Source of the DNA: Hirundichthys speculiger
Taxonomy: Eukaryota > Chordata > Actinopteri > Beloniformes > Exocoetidae
Assembly: GCA_018398805.1 (NCBI GenBank)
Contig: JAGFBZ010002268.1
Coordinates: 186,001 to 250,000 of the forward strand
Reading direction: 5' to 3'
Length of the DNA stretch: 64,000 bases
Shown here: positions 45,991-55,948 of the stretch, in pieces
Numbering within the stretch: the first letter of the stretch is position 1
How the letters are laid out: every line of letters starts with the position of its first letter
Translations under genes and position numbers: made by a program
Notes under the pieces: generated by a model
What the model was told of the DNA's origin: nothing
Seen by the model: the letters and a program-made list of their open reading frames with translations, nothing else
The model's database searches: none

Positions 45991-46317
45991 CGTATTTATA
46001 TTCTGTAGGAAAAAATCATACATACATACATACTACAAAATTATTTTTATTTACCATTCCAACCTTCTGGCTTCAAGAAACTTTTTCAAGCAGAGCAAAA
46101 AAGACAAAGATGAAATCACTCAGTTCAGGGGAAGATATTATGAAATCACCCTGTAATTTATAATTCTAAAACAAACACCTGCATCTGATCAAATCTGATT
46201 AGTCTGGAGGTTAAAGTAGTGATTTCACACCTTGGAGAGCTTTTGCACCGAGCTGATTGGCATGAATTATGGACAATGATGCCAAGATGAGAGATGTCAG
46301 TTGAAACAAAGGGTTTT

Positions 46318-47112
46318 CAAAAAAAAAAAAAAAAAAAAAAGAACTTCTTCAAAAAGGTAAATCATCACAGAATGTTGCAGAAGATGTTGGTTGTTCCCAG
46401 GCAGCTGCATCTAAAATCTGAACTAAGTACATATAAAATGGGAAGGTACTGGTAGACCCAGGAAGACATCAAAGCATCAAGACAGAAAACTAACACAAGA
46501 CAGATCAGGAAAAAAAGGGAGAAAGGAAAAAGGTACTGATGTTGAGAGAATGACAGTGATATTCAGTGATGGATCACCAGTTTGGTGATGATGCTGGTAC
46601 TTCAGTCGTTCCAGTGAAATGTATGAAGATGACTGCTGGAAGAAAACATACAAATTTCATATTCATTGATGATATGAGGTTGATGTCAGGTAAAAGTACA
46701 GGGAAGATGGCAGTCACTACATCTTCAATGAATTCGGAAGTTTACATTGAAATTTTGGACACTTTTCTTATTCCCTCAGTTACAAGTACGCTGAGTGATG
46801 ATATCATTTTTCAAGAAGATAATGCATCTTGCCACAGGACAAAAGGCATAAACCATTTCCTTCAAAGATATATAAATTCAGTGGCTTAACCTGCAAATAG
46901 TCAGGACCTTAATCCATCTGAAAATCCCTGGTGGAAATTAAATTACATTAAATCTTTAATTAAATTAGAGAAAAAGACTCAAACCTGCAAAGCTGATCTG
47001 GCAACTGCAATAAGAGAAAGTTTTTGAAAGGATTGATGAAGACTACCATTGTTAATAGTTAGGCCCATGTCGTTATGCTCTTATAGAAGCCTGAGGTGGT
47101 GCAAAAACCTTT
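46318..47112 (+). pseudogene. Tc1-like transposase relic (different family from 15150)
   Basis: Starts beside an A run (46318-46340). HTH-like words are KGKSSQNVAEDVGCSQAAAS (about 46353-46412). An internal deletion then joins VLVDPGRHQ to DVERMTVIFSD, which carries the first catalytic Asp. From 46566 to 46889 a 107-codon open frame gives DDAGTSVVPVKCMKM, STGKMAVTTSSMNSEVYIEI and the second site FQEDNASCHR (Asp at 46818-46820). The third acidic residue is retained in NPSENPWW (46912-46935), then ADLATAIRESF. All three acidic positions can be read, but stops and a deletion make the gene non-functional. No TIR pair was found. Confidence 0.82.
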
Positions 47113-47559
47113 TTTTTTATGTTTTTTTTTACATGACTCTATAATCTCTTTTTTAGAATTAAGTGATTGCATTTTTTCCTCTGTTTGATCTGACAAAGCA
47201 ATTGTTATTGACTACAACAATTTTCATTCTTTTTTTAAATATTTTGTTTAAACATCTTTTTACAAAATGAAACAATCAAATGAACATACTCCAGGAGTGG
47301 ATATTCCAACATGATTGCCAGAGGTTGTGTATTAATCTCAGATTTCCAAAACTACTGCCTCACAATAATCTACATCATCCAAATAAAATAAACGGAGCAA
47401 CAAGTTCATAGATTATGAGCTCATGTATGTTTAGGGAGCTGAATATCTTTTTTTAAGGGTCAACTGTTAAGGAGTTTTAGGGGCAAATGGAATCAATGAA
47501 TGGCAAGGTACAACTTTTTCAGGTACTCTATGTCATGTCACATGCATAGTACTTTAATC

Positions 47560-47768
47560 TGTCAAAAATATCAAAAAGACACTTTAGCATTCTTATTAAA
47601 AAAGGTGACCAGTAAAAACAGACCCCACCAGGCTGCCAAGCTGGTTCTGCCCACATTGAATACCAGTGCAGAACGCTTATTTCAGATGGTGGAACTGAAC
47701 AGCAGCTCGTTGCCGGATGGAACCCAGTCTTCACTAATGACAATCAACATGGCATTTTTCTTTTTTTA
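47560..47768 (+). pseudogene. hAT transposase C-terminal dimerisation fragment
   Basis: The plus-strand frame ends LVLPTLNTSAERLFQMVELN then GTQSSLMTINMAFF. It resembles the hAT dimerisation domain pattern LPHSNAxxERxFSMVxxNKT...LSSLMxIKM in length and order. Isolated; no upstream catalytic sequence seen. I rate it as likely but short. Confidence 0.55.
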
Positions 47769-49650
47769 ATTGAAAAATAATTATCCATGGACCATAACTC
47801 CACATCCAAATTCCATAATCTCACTCTGAACCTTGGCAGGCCTGGATTAAGCACTCTACCACTGAAAACATAGTGGAATGCTGAATTTTAACTATTGTTG
47901 AGTTAGACTAACAAATCACCAGTACCAGCTGCAAAGCTATATTTATGATTCTTTGACATTAGCCTCATATCTTGTTAGATACAGTTAGCTGCTCATTGGC
48001 TATGGACAGACTGAAATAAATTAAATCGGCACTCTGGTGTGTCAGCAGACATGGATGCACATTATTGTGAAATCTTTCACCTGGTTTATAAACGGGACCA
48101 TCCGATCGCTAGAAGCCACATGGAGACACAAAACATGTCCAATGCAGATATACAGTAGATAAGTGAAACTATTATTTTAATATACTTTACAAGACAGCTA
48201 TGAGTCATGATAGCATATCAAAGCTGTTTAACAAACCTTAAAGCAGTAACAAAATGGAGAAAGTCTTTAACCGCTGTCTGTTTATGGTAGACAAAAGGAA
48301 ATGCCTTGTTGTTTTTTGTGTTTTTAATTTTTTGTATTTTCTAAGGCAATACGAAAGGTGCTTGAACAATTCATTTTCTCTCAATTTGTCGCTAAGATTT
48401 CCTTTTTTTTTTCTTGGCTAATTTGCATCTGTCATGGATCATGATGTACCTGATATACCCATTCCTATGATGAGACTATATTGCAGCACTGCATTTTCAT
48501 TTGCATATATACCTTCTTTTTTGTATGTTATGCCTCCTCCTCTTGGTGTGTGTGCATGGTTGACCATCTCTTATGTGTGGTGATGGACTTGTGACCCGTC
48601 CATGTTGTATCTGCTCTTTTACCCAAAGTCAGCTGTGATAGGTGCTGACCCCTCTGCAGGTTAATGCATGTATAGCTATTGATAGATGAATGAGATTTCA
48701 CAAGATATTTGCATTTTCTAGCTTAAAGAACAAAGGGAGAGCAGAGTGACAGAGAGGAGCACATGCCTTATTATTTTTTAGACATGATGAAGGTTGTTGA
48801 ATGAGTTTCAGAGCTGTACTGCCAAAATGCCTTTCTCGAAACCAGATTTGGTTACTCAGGCATACACTTCATGCACTCACAAAGATATGCAGGCATGTCC
48901 ATGCAATATGTACATGCAGTATGCATTGAATGTATGCACAAGCAGTGAAAGACACAATTCCATAGAAACAACTGGATTTTGATGAGAGGGATGAAAATAC
49001 CTTTCAGCCATTGTGCCCAAATCTGATTTTAGACTGCTTCTGCATACGCTTCCTCATCTATATTCCTGACAGACCTGATGTTTCATTCATTTGCTTTGAA
49101 ACATATTTGTGTCAAATGAATGACACTGTAATCAATCTTTGTCCCAATGTCAGGGCCAATGACAAACTCATCCAGTATGCCTTTTAGACTTTCCTAATGA
49201 TTTTCAGAAAGACACTCTGCTAAATAACCTCATGATGTCATAATGTGAAGCATGGCTAGGCACGCTAATATTCAGTTTCTCCCCTTTTAAATGCATTTAA
49301 TTGCTCTTATCAAAATAAATATAGCAGGGAATACAAGAAATGACTAAAGAATTCAACTTGTGCCTCACAGCTAAATCATATTTTAGTGCACTTACAATAC
49401 CACTAAAAGCCTGCTTTATGTCCTCACAGCACGAAGGATGGCTCAGGGGACTGTGAGGTACTGCTGGTAACGAACCTTTAAACCAGCGTGAGATGCCAGA
49501 TGCTCACTCTAAAAAAGGTTTTTTAGAGTCTGTACTTACATCACTATTTCACCATATGCTCTGATGTCTGTGTCTGAGAAATGTAATATCCATATTCTTC
49601 ATTTAAATAAATCTTCAAAAAATTAATGCAGTCAGTGAATTTTAGATTCT

Positions 49651-49654
<4 letters not shown>
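47769..49654. other. Non-coding stretch, nothing recognised
   Basis: AT-rich unique DNA between the hAT fragment and the TA tract. The 62-codon frame at 48794-48982 has no domain I recognise. Confidence 0.6.
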
Positions 49655-49726
<72 letters not shown>

Positions 49727-49737
49727 GTATGTATGTA

Positions 49738-49768
<31 letters not shown>

Positions 49769-49772
49769 TATA

Positions 49773-49830
<58 letters not shown>
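49655..49830. repeat. Compound (TA)n-(GT)n microsatellite
   Basis: Long TA block, then TATG/GT units (49728-49768), then TA again up to the boundary of the Tc1-type MITE. Confidence 0.97.
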
Positions 49831-49833
<3 letters not shown>

Positions 49834-50197
49834 TCATGGCAAAAAATTATTAGACCACCATTTTTTCTTTACTTTCTTGTTCATTTTAATACCTGGTACC
49901 ACTAAACGTCATCATGTGACTAAAACAGACAGAAAACAAAACACTGAATGCATAAACGCAGTGTTTTTGGCAGTACAACGCCATAGCTATTGATGTAAAA
50001 ACTTAAGTGATTTAGGTTATAATCAAGAAAACCATGGAAAATGGTAAGATATCAGCTCTTAAATAAAACTCTTATGAGCAATCTTTGTGGTTATCGTTAT
50101 GTTTGTCCAAACAAATGTACCTTAGTTGTACCAGGCATTAAAATGAACAAGAAACTGAAGAAAAACAAGGGTGGTCTAATAATTTTTTCCATGACTG
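49831..50197. mobile_element. Tc1/mariner-type MITE (367 bp) in the TA tract
   Basis: Left end CAGTCATGGCAAAAAATTAT with TAGACCACC; right end is its reverse complement (GGTGGTCTAATAATTTTTTC then CATGACTG). Inverted arms of about 29 bases with two mismatches. Flanked by TA on both sides, which is the expected target but not informative inside a TA repeat. No coding sequence. Confidence 0.92.
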
Positions 50198-50230
50198 TAT
50201 ATATATGTATATATATATATATATTTATAT
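50198..50230. repeat. (TA)n tract segment
   Basis: TA-rich segment between the MITE and the next hAT element. Confidence 0.9.
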
Positions 50231-50933
50231 TAGGGATGCAACGGTACTAGGTAAAATGCAGCGAGGGAGTGAAAACAGTTAACAGTTAACAGAATGCAAT
50301 CTTCCACCCCCCTAAACCCGGATCTTACCTGCGTTAGATCCAGTTGTTACCAGTTGTGCGTCTTGGTGCAGCTGATGTGATTTTTAAAATACTGCACAAC
50401 GAATCATTGGATGCGCATTTAAAGATCACGAACAATAACGTTTCTGTCCCTCCTCGACCACCAACAGTTTCAGACATATCGGAAATAAATTTCCGCATCC
50501 AACCTTTTCCAGCTTGACACCAGAGACAAAGATCTCCTTGGTTACCTACACAGCAGACATCTGAATGAGATCATGCCACAGCTGTACAGACTGACGTGTC
50601 TGGCTGTGACTATTCCCACATCTACCACAACTGCTGACCAGACATCCTCTGACCTCAAGAGAATAAAAACGTATGCAAGTAATACGGTGATGCGTAATCG
50701 AGAGGTAGAGCTGTTTGTGCACGTCCACATGTGACCAGGTGGGCACGCATTTGTGCCATTTGGATGCGCTTTTTTACGCGCCGTCATGTGAGTTGCGCTT
50801 TCCGCAAACTCGGTATCTTGCGACGCTTGTTTAGGGTAGCGGGTGGTCTGAAACTGTACCGAATTCATACTGAAACCGTGACACAAAAACCGCGGTACGG
50901 ACCGTATCGTGAGCCACCTGTACCATTGCACCC

Positions 50934-50936
<3 letters not shown>
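50231..50936. mobile_element. Chimeric hAT element (706 bp) in the TA tract
   Basis: Ends TAGGGATGCAACGGTACTAG and (minus strand) TAGGGGTGCAATGGTACAGG, the inverted termini of a known type of fish hAT. The interior from about 50290 to 50850 is homologous to 21977-22870 of a different element (shared GCAATCTTCCACC, TTTAAAATACTGCA, TTGTGCACGTCCACATGTGACC, ACTCGGTATCTTGCGA blocks). The target duplication is masked by the TA repeat. Confidence 0.8.
50573..50733 (+). pseudogene. hAT transposase C-terminal dimerisation remnant (copy 2)
   Basis: Open from an ATG at 50573 to a TGA near 50733. It reads MPQLYRLTCLAVTIPTSTTT, DQTSSDLKRIKTYASNTVM and REVELFVHVHM. This is the better preserved copy: the IKTYxxNxMxxxRxxxLxxxH pattern of the hAT dimerisation helix pair is visible. 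The upstream catalytic domain is missing. Confidence 0.7.
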
Positions 50937-50992
<56 letters not shown>

Positions 50993-51014
50993 TTATATAT
51001 ATATATATATATAT
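50937..51014. repeat. (TA)n tract segment
   Basis: TA repeat with a short ACACACATTT interruption between two hAT insertions. Confidence 0.95.
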
Positions 51015-51302
51015 TAGGGATGTCCGATAATATCGGCCAACCGATATTATCAGCCCGATATTGGCATAAAAATGTAATATCGGTAAATATCCGTATCGGG
51101 TTTTTTTTTTTTTTTTTTTTTTTTTTTTGCACAGACAATGTGTTAATTCCACGACAGGAGATATGTGATGTTACCTAAAATTAGTTTTGAGGAAAAATAG
51201 CCCGCATATATCGGTATCGGTAGATATTGGTATCGGATATTGAGAGTTGGACAATATCAGCATATCGGATATCGGCAAAAAAGCCAATATCGGACATCCC
51301 TA
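51015..51302. mobile_element. hAT MITE (288 bp, CGATATTGGC-rich) in the TA tract
   Basis: Ends TAGGGATGTCCGATAATATC and (minus strand) TAGGGATGTCCGATATTGGC, a good inverted pair. The interior is full of CGATAT/ATCGG words. A T run (51099-51128) interrupts it. Flanked by ATATATAT on both sides, compatible with an 8-bp hAT duplication but ambiguous in the TA repeat. Confidence 0.9.
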
Positions 51303-51363
51303 ATATATATATATCTATATATATATAGATATAGATATATATATATATACATGTATATATATA
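51303..51363. repeat. (TA)n tract segment
   Basis: Right-hand remainder of the TA microsatellite, with CTATATATAGATATAG interruptions. Confidence 0.95.
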
Positions 51364-52379
51364 ACTTTTGGTTCTATATTTAAACAAAATTTTACTTAGT
51401 TTTAGGAGATTTTATGTAGCTTTCACAGTCTACCCGTCTCTTCTATCCACCACCCAGAGTAACTTTGAACTCCTATGCCTATTTGTCTCTTGCTATGACA
51501 GCATATCACTTCATAGCACTAAGTAGCACATCAGCAGTGGAGGAGCTCGCTCACAGAGCTAACATAGACATTATGGCAGAGACTAAAAGTATATATTTAT
51601 GGAAAAGAAAGCAAAGGAGTGACTGAAGCAAGAGAGCAAATAAGAGTAAATCTTAAACAAAACGACTTAACTTACATGTCATGAGGGGCACTCGAACATA
51701 AAAATTGCAAAAGTTATTTTGTGTCTCTTTAATGTCTTTTATTTTCAGTTCCAAGAAATCTAATTCCATGTTGTCTGCAATCCAGTAAATTGGTTGATTT
51801 TGTTAACTCCAAACTGTCTGGGTTTAGTGTCAGCAACATCTTATTTTAATGGCCTAACTCAGGTTTTATTGACTGCCATTTAAGTGAAGTAAAAGAAACT
51901 GTATTCAATCTTCACTGAAAACAAAGCCATTTAACATCTCAATTAGCCAATCAACTTTATACGTTATTCATATATGCGTCCCTTGGTGCCATCTTTGGGC
52001 ACGTTGATTTGCATTCAACTGTTGCCACCAGTGTTAGGTGTCATGGATGTCTAGTTTTATTCCTATTGGCAAGAAAACAAACACTTGAGCTTGTTCTCAT
52101 AATTCTTTATGAACCACAACACGACTGCCCATACACCATCACTTAATCCCCCCTCAGTCCAACTTCTGTTTCCCCTAAGAAAATAAAAGCCAAAACACTC
52201 ACAGTTTCCATTACCTTAATTAAAATATTATTTTGGATATGATATGATCAGGAAACATCACATTCACAATTTACACATGTCAGACAAAAAATTCTCTCCT
52301 TCTAATTCAATCTAATCTATGCATTGATTGTTCTTTGGTTTCTCTCTTTCACCACCAGAAAAATAGAATCAATCTAATT
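51364..52379. other. Non-coding stretch, nothing recognised
   Basis: Unique AT-rich DNA. Confidence 0.6.
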
Positions 52380-52800
52380 GTTCAACTGTTTAAGAAAGGA
52401 GAGTGCAGGCTGCATCTGCTGAGGAGACTAAGGTCCTTTGGAGTGCAGGGTGCACTTCTGAGATCCTTCTATGGCTCTTTTTTGGCATCAGCTATCTTTA
52501 GTGTTCTGCTTGAACAGTGGCATCATGATGGCTGACAGACAGAGACTAAAAGGACTGGTGTGGAAAGCCGGCTCTGTCCTGGGATGCCCCCTTTGCTCCT
52601 GTGGGGGAGGTGGGAGGCTGGAGGATGAGGCCTCTGCTATCTTCCCTCTTGGAGACCATATCACACCTCATGCAGTGACAGTCTACTTCACCCAGGGTGT
52701 AAGAAGGAGCGATACTGCAGGTCCTTTCCTCCCTGTTGCCATCAGATTTTTCAATCAAGCCTCCTCCCAGCTGACCACAGAAAGGACAGAACTAAGAATT
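52380..52800 (+). pseudogene. LINE ORF2 C-terminal relic (L2/Rex1-like)
   Basis: The first frame gives KKGECRLHLLRRLRSFGVQG then ALLRSFYGSFLASAIF, the post-RT region (LYFLRRLRSF...LRxFYxSxxxSxxxY) of a fish non-LTR element. After a frameshift it continues ADRQRLKGLVWKAGSVLGCP and FLPVAIRFFNQASSQL, the usual C-terminal end. Frameshifts and missing stretches show decay. No RT core or target duplication is seen here. Confidence 0.7.
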
Positions 52801-52965
52801 CAAGGACACTCACAAGTCATGTGCAATTATGATCAGTACTTTAGGTCCAATATCATGTTTACTATGCAGTTTTATTTATTTTTTATTTTTTTTACAGTAA
52901 ATGTCAGGCCACATTTACAGGCTGTTTACACACTCAGGTATTTGAATAATTGAAGTTATTCTATT

Positions 52966-53200
52966 TAGGCCCCGATCGTACACTTCCCACTAGCCGCTAC
53001 CCACAAGCTGCGGGTTTAGGAACCTCCGCTAACCGCTGATGCAATCTTCCGCTCTCTGAAAGCGCTACCCGCTATGCCGACTCCCTTACTCACATTGTAG
53101 GTGTGGCAATGGCCGTGTCTTTTGCCCTTTCCGCAAACTCGGTATCTTGCGATCATGGGTTGCGGGTAGCGAGTAGCGGGTGGTCAAACCACCCGCTATT
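52966..53200. mobile_element. Palindromic hAT-derived MITE fragment (CCCGCTACCCG family)
   Basis: The left part (GGCCCCGATCGTACACTTCC, CCACTAGCCGCTACCC) is the reverse complement of the right end of 21813-22925. The right part (CGCAAACTCGGTATCTTGCG, GGGTTGCGGGTAGCG) matches the forward sequence at 22840-22870 and 50800-50850. The two halves face each other, a fold-back arrangement. Confidence 0.65.
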
Positions 53201-53689
53201 TTATTTGAAGTTATTGATACTGTTTTCTTGAAAAACAGTATTGCTAAAGGTTCAGTTTTTCTGATTTGGTTCTAAAAACAGAAAGACCAAAGAAAAAAAT
53301 GAGACAGATTTATTTTCCTAACTTAATTTACCATATCTCTTATGTTTAAAGAAATATAAGACTGAAGATTGACAGCAGTCTTAGATATCCAGCCAAAGCA
53401 AAATGTTATACAAATTATCTTCCATCCTACTGAAGCTGCAAACACAAACACTTTCAAAAGTAATTTTAACTTTCACTTTAATGAATAGTTTGTCTTTGTT
53501 AAAGTTTATTCATTCATTTATTTTCGGTGTTTCATCTCTTAGAAGAACAAAGGAGTGACTGACCTACATATTTTGCCTCAATCTTGGTCTTTTTAAAGGT
53601 TCCCATTGTTTCACCAGTCATATTTACCATTAAGTCAGACAGCAGACACCCACTGCAACCTTTACCAAACTGTCTAAGTGACCTTAAAG

Positions 53690-54140
53690 CATGAATGAAG
53701 GTCAGATTTGTAAATCTTAATGAGAACAAGACTGAAATCATTTGCTCTGGAAAGCCTGATCTGCTCTGTTGTCAAAAAGCTGGTTGTGATTTTGACAGCT
53801 CTTTTAAGTTGGACAGGAACATCAGAGCAAATGTCAAATTGCACTTTTTTTTTTCCACTGAGAGTGATTCCAAAGGTGAAGCCTTATCTACCCCTCAAAG
53901 ATCTGGAAAAAGTTATTCGCACTTTTATCACCCCCTCGACTGGACTACAGTGATGCTCTGTATGTCAGTTCAGATCAGTTTTTTTTTTCCCCTGCTGTTT
54001 ACAAATTGCTCAGATCACAGCAGGTCATCTTTTCACTGGCATGAAAAAGCGTGATCACATGACTCCAGTCTTGGAATCCCGCCACCGACTCCCTGTCCAC
54101 TTGTCAACTGTCTGTAAGATTTTACGCTACCTCTTAAAAT
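53690..54140 (+). pseudogene. LINE relic (L2/Rex1-like RT C-terminus)
   Basis: The plus strand gives FVNLNENKTEIICSG (the LNxxKTEIIxFG motif after the RT active site), then LRVIPKVKPYLPLKDLEKVI and RTFITPSTGLQ (the LRxIxKVxxxLxxxxxExVIHAFITSRLDY block). After a frameshift come TGMKKRDHMTPVLESRHRLP and VCKILRYLLKF (the KRxHITPxLxxLHWLPVxxRIxFKIL block). The active-site YADD region is upstream and missing. A separate insertion from the 52380-52800 relic, since the same type of domain is repeated. Confidence 0.75.
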
Positions 54141-55209
54141 TTGAAATGAATTGGTGCTATTATTGATCTGATGTTTTTCACATCCACATCTGTGTAAAAG
54201 CGACGTGATCAAGCAGCCTGTTACCTCTATATGTTCAAGATCCAGATCAAGCTTTTATAGGACCATATCAAGAACATTATCTTACACATAAATTATTAAT
54301 CAGAAAAATAGGTTTCTTTTGTAGGTAAGATGGGAGTAGAGTTACTTTAAAAGTCTGTTAGTCTGTCTTAATGGTGACAGGAAACGTCCATGTATGCAAA
54401 AATGACAGAATAATTACAGCTGCAAATAAATATGTTGGATCAAAATGGCAAAAGAAAAATAAGAGCCTTGACAAGAAAAATATCCTTTGGCAAAATCAGA
54501 TCACACATTACTAACAGTGCTCTCATAGAGTTTAGAACTCACTCTGAAAACAGATGCATAGGTGATAAATTATCTCCACTGTAAAACGGTGGCTCTGTGT
54601 GACAGATAAGCTGTCAGTGATGTGGAAAAGTACAGATTTGATTTATCCCGAGGAAGAAATCGATTCTGCTTGTGAATAACTACCATTCAATGCGTGGAGC
54701 TTTCTTGGTTTGAAGGTGTCGGATGTTGTCGACTGGACTGTCTTTAATAAACTCAAAGAAAAGAACTCCAAAAAGAGCTGAAGTAGAAGTACAACTTCAG
54801 TTCCAGCTAGAAACCCACATCAATGGCATTAATATACAGAGTCTCAGTAATAGTCAGTGATATAAAAACCTGTCGCTGCACTTTTTTGCATTCTCTGCAA
54901 GTAAACTATAGCTTTTGCATTCATTTTGAAGTCTATAGGCCAGTTTTGATACTAATAGGGAAAATCTTATATTCCAATTTTTTTTTATTTTTTTTTTTGA
55001 AGCTTTGAAGAAAAAACACTATTTAACCCATTTAGTGATTATGTCATAATGGAAAAGTGGTTTGAAGTCTTACACAAGAGCATAAGGCAAACTTGAACCC
55101 TGTCAATAAATACTTGAAACTAGGGACATTTATTTTTTCCATATCACAAAAGCCATGGACAATTATAAGTCAAAGAAGAAAATACATTTGTTGGTCATTA
55201 CATGTCACT
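54141..55209. other. Non-coding stretch, nothing recognised
   Basis: AT-rich DNA with a T-rich tract near 54978-55000. Confidence 0.6.
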
Positions 55210-55300
55210 GAATGAGCAAATAAAGCACGTGCTGTAAAGCACTTTGAGTGATCAACACGAGCAGAAGAGTCTGATATAAAAGCTATCAATCTGATCTAAA
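55210..55300 (+). repeat. Possible SINE/LINE tail
   Basis: GCTGTAAAGCACTTTGAGTG followed by GATATAAAAGCTATCA resembles the shared tail of fish SINEs (GTAAAGCGCTTTGAGTGG...CTATATAAA). Confidence 0.45.
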
Positions 55301-55334
55301 GATTGGTTATAAACACAAATAAAAAGACAAGAGG

Positions 55335-55400
55335 GGCCACCCTGGTGGCACAGTGGTTAGGGCAGGCAGCCCATATACAGAGGCTACAGTCCTTGTTTGT
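55335..55400 (+). mobile_element. SINE head fragment (same head as 18480-18600)
   Basis: GTGGCACAGTGGTTAGGGCA (A-box region) and CATATACAGAGGCTACAGTC match the minus-strand SINE head at 18600-18540. The B-box half is missing: the sequence changes abruptly to the RTE-like repeat after CTTGTTT. Confidence 0.65.
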
Positions 55401-55404
55401 CTGT

Positions 55405-55948
55405 GTTTTAGATAACTCGTCATGGACGGATTTTGATGAAATTTTCAGGAGTTGTCGGAAATGTGAAAAGGAACAACTGATTTCATTTTGGGTGTGATCC
55501 AGAAGAAATCCTGGATTCTGGATCAATTTCAAATTTTCAATAACATTGTGGTAAATGGGGCCAAAAATTTTGTTTCTCAATATCTCCATTAATTATTGCC
55601 CAAAACTCATGAAATTTGACTCAAGGGTTGACAATGGGAACCTCTATCAAATTTCAAAGGCTGATCTGGATCTGATCCAGAAGGCGGATTTTATCGCAAT
55701 CTCTATAAAAACATTAAGGTTGTTTAATTTCAATATATTCACTTTGGAAACAAATATTGCATGAAATGTTTATAGCATTATTATTTATTTTTGTGTGCAT
55801 CAAAAAATAAAGGAAGATATGGTACTTTTTTAGCGGTCCCATATTGTCAGTGCTATATGTACGACTAATATTTATGGTGTAAATCGCTATATGGGGGAAT
55901 TGTTGCGCTTGGCAGAGGTCTGCGCCCTCCGAGTGCTTTTCTAGTTCA
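55405..55948 (+). mobile_element. RTE-like repeat (longer copy of the 39010-39223 family)
   Basis: Starts near GGACGGATTTTGATGAAATT with TTCAGGAGTTGTCGGAAATG and ends GGCAGAGGTCTGCGCCCTCC then GAGTGCTTTTCTAGTTC. The end words match, inverted, the left side of 39010-39223; the TTTTGATGAAATTTTCAGGA region matches the reverse complement near 39105-39130. Non-coding. Fused directly to a SINE head fragment on its left. Confidence 0.7.

Noticed and set aside
49544..51178. Open frames with long Ile-Tyr runs and flanking segments (50542-51138 minus and others)
   Set aside because: TA repeat artefacts joined to the antisense of hAT-derived sequence; the real coding trace there is the plus-strand dimerisation remnant.
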